Below are positions 12,871 through 14,197 of a stretch of DNA of 14,197 nucleotides, in pieces. The number at the start of each line of letters is the position of its first letter. Positions within the stretch are counted from its first letter, which is position 1. Under the pieces are notes generated by a model. It saw nothing but the letters and a program-made list of their open reading frames with translations. It was not told the origin of the DNA and did no database searches. Source of the stretch: Ruminococcus sp. (GTDB lineage: Bacteria > Bacillota > Clostridia > Oscillospirales > Ruminococcaceae); NCBI GenBank assembly GCA_014799675.1, contig JAAVHM010000054.1, positions 2,074-16,270 of the forward strand, given 5' to 3'. Both the position numbers and the translations under genes were made by a program.

Positions 12871-14073
12871 TTGGGTAAAGCGTTAATTATCGGCTGCGGC
12901 GGCGTAGCTTCCGTTGTAATACACAAGTGCTGTCAGAATTCTGAGGTCTTTGAGGAAATAATGATAGCCTCCCGAACAAAATCCAAATGCGACGCGTTAA
13001 AGGAAAAGCTTCAGGGCGTAACAAAGACAAAAATTTCCACCGCAAAGGTGGACGCAGACAAGGTGGACGAGCTTGTTGCCCTTATGAAAGAATTCAAGCC
13101 CGACATCTGCATAAACGTTGCGCTTCCTTATCAGGACTTGACAATTATGGACGCTTGTCTGGAGTGCAGGGTGGACTATGTTGACACCGCAAACTACGAG
13201 CCTCTCGATACAGCAAAATTCGAGTACAAATGGCAGTGGGCTTACCGCGAAAAATTTGAAAAGGCAGGTATCACTGCGCTTCTCGGAAGCGGCTTCGACC
13301 CCGGCGTAACGGGAGTTTTCTGTGCATACGCTCAAAAGCACTATTTTGACGAGATAAATTACATCGACATTCTGGACTGCAACGCAGGCGACCACGGCTA
13401 CCCCTTTGCAACAAATTTCAACCCCGAAATAAATATCAGAGAAGTGTCCGCAAAGGGCAGCTATATTGAGGACGGCAAGTGGGTGGAGACCGAGCCTATG
13501 GAGATAAAGCGTGTTTACAACTTCCCCGAGATAGGCGAAAAGGATATGTACCTGCTTCACCACGAGGAGTTGGAGTCCCTTGCACTGAACATCAACGGAA
13601 TTAAAAGAATTCGTTTCTTTATGACCTTCGGACAAAGCTATCTCACACACCTTAAATGCCTTGAAAACGTGGGTATGACTTCGATCGAGCCAATCGACTT
13701 TGAGGGACAGAAAATCGTCCCCCTGCAATTCTTAAAGGCGGTGCTTCCCGACCCTGCGTCCCTTGGTCCGCGCACAAAGGGCAAGACCAACATCGGCTGC
13801 ATAATGCAGGGCAAAAAGGACGGCAAGCCCGTACAGTACTACGTTTACAACGTCTGCGACCACGAGGAATGCTACAAGGAGGTCGGCTCGCAGGCGATAT
13901 CCTACACCACGGGCGTTCCCGCAATGATAGGCGCAATGATGGTAATGACAGGAAAATGGAAAAAAGCGGGAGTTTACAACATCGAGGAATTCGACCCCGA
14001 TCCCTTTATGGAGGCTCTTAACAAGTGGGGGCTGCCATGGAAAGAAAGCTTCTCTCCCGAATTAGTCGATTAA
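12871..14073 (+). CDS. Saccharopine dehydrogenase-family protein, likely carboxynorspermidine synthase (CASDH)
   Basis: 400 aa, cytoplasmic, NAD(P)H-dependent. In the carboxyspermidine pathway this enzyme condenses aspartate semialdehyde with diaminopropane or putrescine to carboxynorspermidine or carboxyspermidine, which a partner decarboxylase then converts to the polyamine. Evidence: dinucleotide-binding loop GKALIIGCGGVASV at the N-terminus (G8, G10, G11), VDYVDTANYEP, and GSGFDPGVTGVFCAYAQKH near residues 143-161. The full length of about 400 aa matches this branch rather than lysine-pathway saccharopine dehydrogenases. The start is TTG at 12871, with AAAAGGAG (12855-12861) nine bases before; no in-frame ATG fits as well. 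The usual decarboxylase partner (nspC) is not in the window; a repeat follows instead. The exact polyamine product cannot be told from sequence. Confidence 0.88.
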   Translation: MGKALIIGCGGVASVVIHKCCQNSEVFEEIMIASRTKSKCDALKEKLQGVTKTKISTAKVDADKVDELVALMKEFKPDICINVALPYQDLTIMDACLECRVDYVDTANYEPLDTAKFEYKWQWAYREKFEKAGITALLGSGFDPGVTGVFCAYAQKHYFDEINYIDILDCNAGDHGYPFATNFNPEINIREVSAKGSYIEDGKWVETEPMEIKRVYNFPEIGEKDMYLLHHEELESLALNINGIKRIRFFMTFGQSYLTHLKCLENVGMTSIEPIDFEGQKIVPLQFLKAVLPDPASLGPRTKGKTNIGCIMQGKKDGKPVQYYVYNVCDHEECYKEVGSQAISYTTGVPAMIGAMMVMTGKWKKAGVYNIEEFDPDPFMEALNKWGLPWKESFSPELVD

Positions 14074-14078
14074 TAATT
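14069..14078. repeat. AT-rich repeat fragment at the 3' end of the CASDH gene
   Basis: ATTAATAATTAG contains the TAA stop of the dehydrogenase gene (14071-14073) and matches the AT-rich family at 10957-10981. It is followed by GGCTCTGTCCCAAC, which looks like the end of some insertion element, but its other end is not visible. Confidence 0.5.
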
Positions 14079-14125
14079 AGGCTCTGTCCCAACAAATAAT
14101 TGATATTTACTTTATTAAATGACCT

Positions 14126-14197
14126 GTAGGGGCGCATCCTGTATGCGCCCGCAAAATAACAGAAATTTGTTCGGCGGGCGGATACAGGATCCGCCCC
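14126..14197. repeat. Inverted pair of REP-like hairpins, running off the window
   Basis: Hairpin 1 (14130-14150) has stem GGGCGCAT/ATGCGCCC and loop CCTGT. Hairpin 2 (14176-14196) has stem GGGCGGAT/ATCCGCCC and loop ACAGG. The reverse complement of hairpin 2 matches hairpin 1 except for one base pair swapped from C-G to G-C. The loops are reverse complements of each other. This is the layout of REP/BIME-type intergenic elements. Hairpin 1 may also end transcription of the dehydrogenase gene, though no T tract follows it. Confidence 0.75.

Noticed and set aside
12997..13728. 243-codon minus-strand frame opposite the CASDH gene
   Set aside because: It is the antisense shadow of a well-supported dehydrogenase; no promoter or domain was seen.

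Overview
The window looks like a chromosomal stretch of a low-to-mid GC Firmicute, most likely an Oscillospiraceae/Ruminococcus-type gut or rumen anaerobe. This is an inference from AGGAGG-type ribosome binding sites, consensus sigma-A promoters, Thr/Ser/Glu-rich lipoproteins, a carboxynorspermidine-synthase-type dehydrogenase, and many short dispersed repeats between genes. There are no rRNA, tRNA or CRISPR features and no intact transposase.

Left part (1-4046). The first codons of a minus-strand gene, possibly a type II secretion F-family protein, lie at the edge. A minus-strand pair follows: the small alarmone synthetase RelQ (start revised to 2250) and a transglutaminase-like lipoprotein. 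Divergent from relQ are a 4-TM CmpB-like membrane protein and a second lipoprotein. The second lipoprotein has its own extended -10 promoter preceded by three copies of a 21-bp tandem repeat.

Middle (3997-6011). A consensus promoter, with a near-perfect palindrome over its -10 box, drives a likely three-gene operon: an unrecognised 124-aa protein, an isochorismatase-like cysteine hydrolase, and a Gfo/Idh/MocA oxidoreductase.

Centre (6067-10975). Another consensus promoter drives a 1321-aa hybrid sensor kinase: extracytoplasmic sensor, HAMP, PAS, degenerate GGDEF, GAF, HisKA, HATPase and receiver. Its stop codon overlaps the GTG start of an EamA/DMT transporter. A hairpin terminator closes this unit and the convergent one.

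Right part (11014-14197). On the minus strand a CheY-like receiver is followed by a protein with four MshEN-like repeats and a CheX-like phosphatase domain, possibly a ligand-gated phosphatase for its neighbour. Divergent from these, a TTG-initiated carboxynorspermidine synthase-like gene has its own extended -10 promoter. The window ends in a pair of inverted REP-like hairpins.

The most unusual structural signal is a composite repeat of about 90 bp present in three clear copies and one decayed copy. In two copies it overlaps the 3' end of a gene (relQ and the CheY gene), entering in the same frame and supplying the last codons and the TAA stop. A second repeat family, AT-rich (ATTAATAATTAATAATTA type), sits at the 3' ends of four genes and brackets intergenic spacers as inverted pairs.
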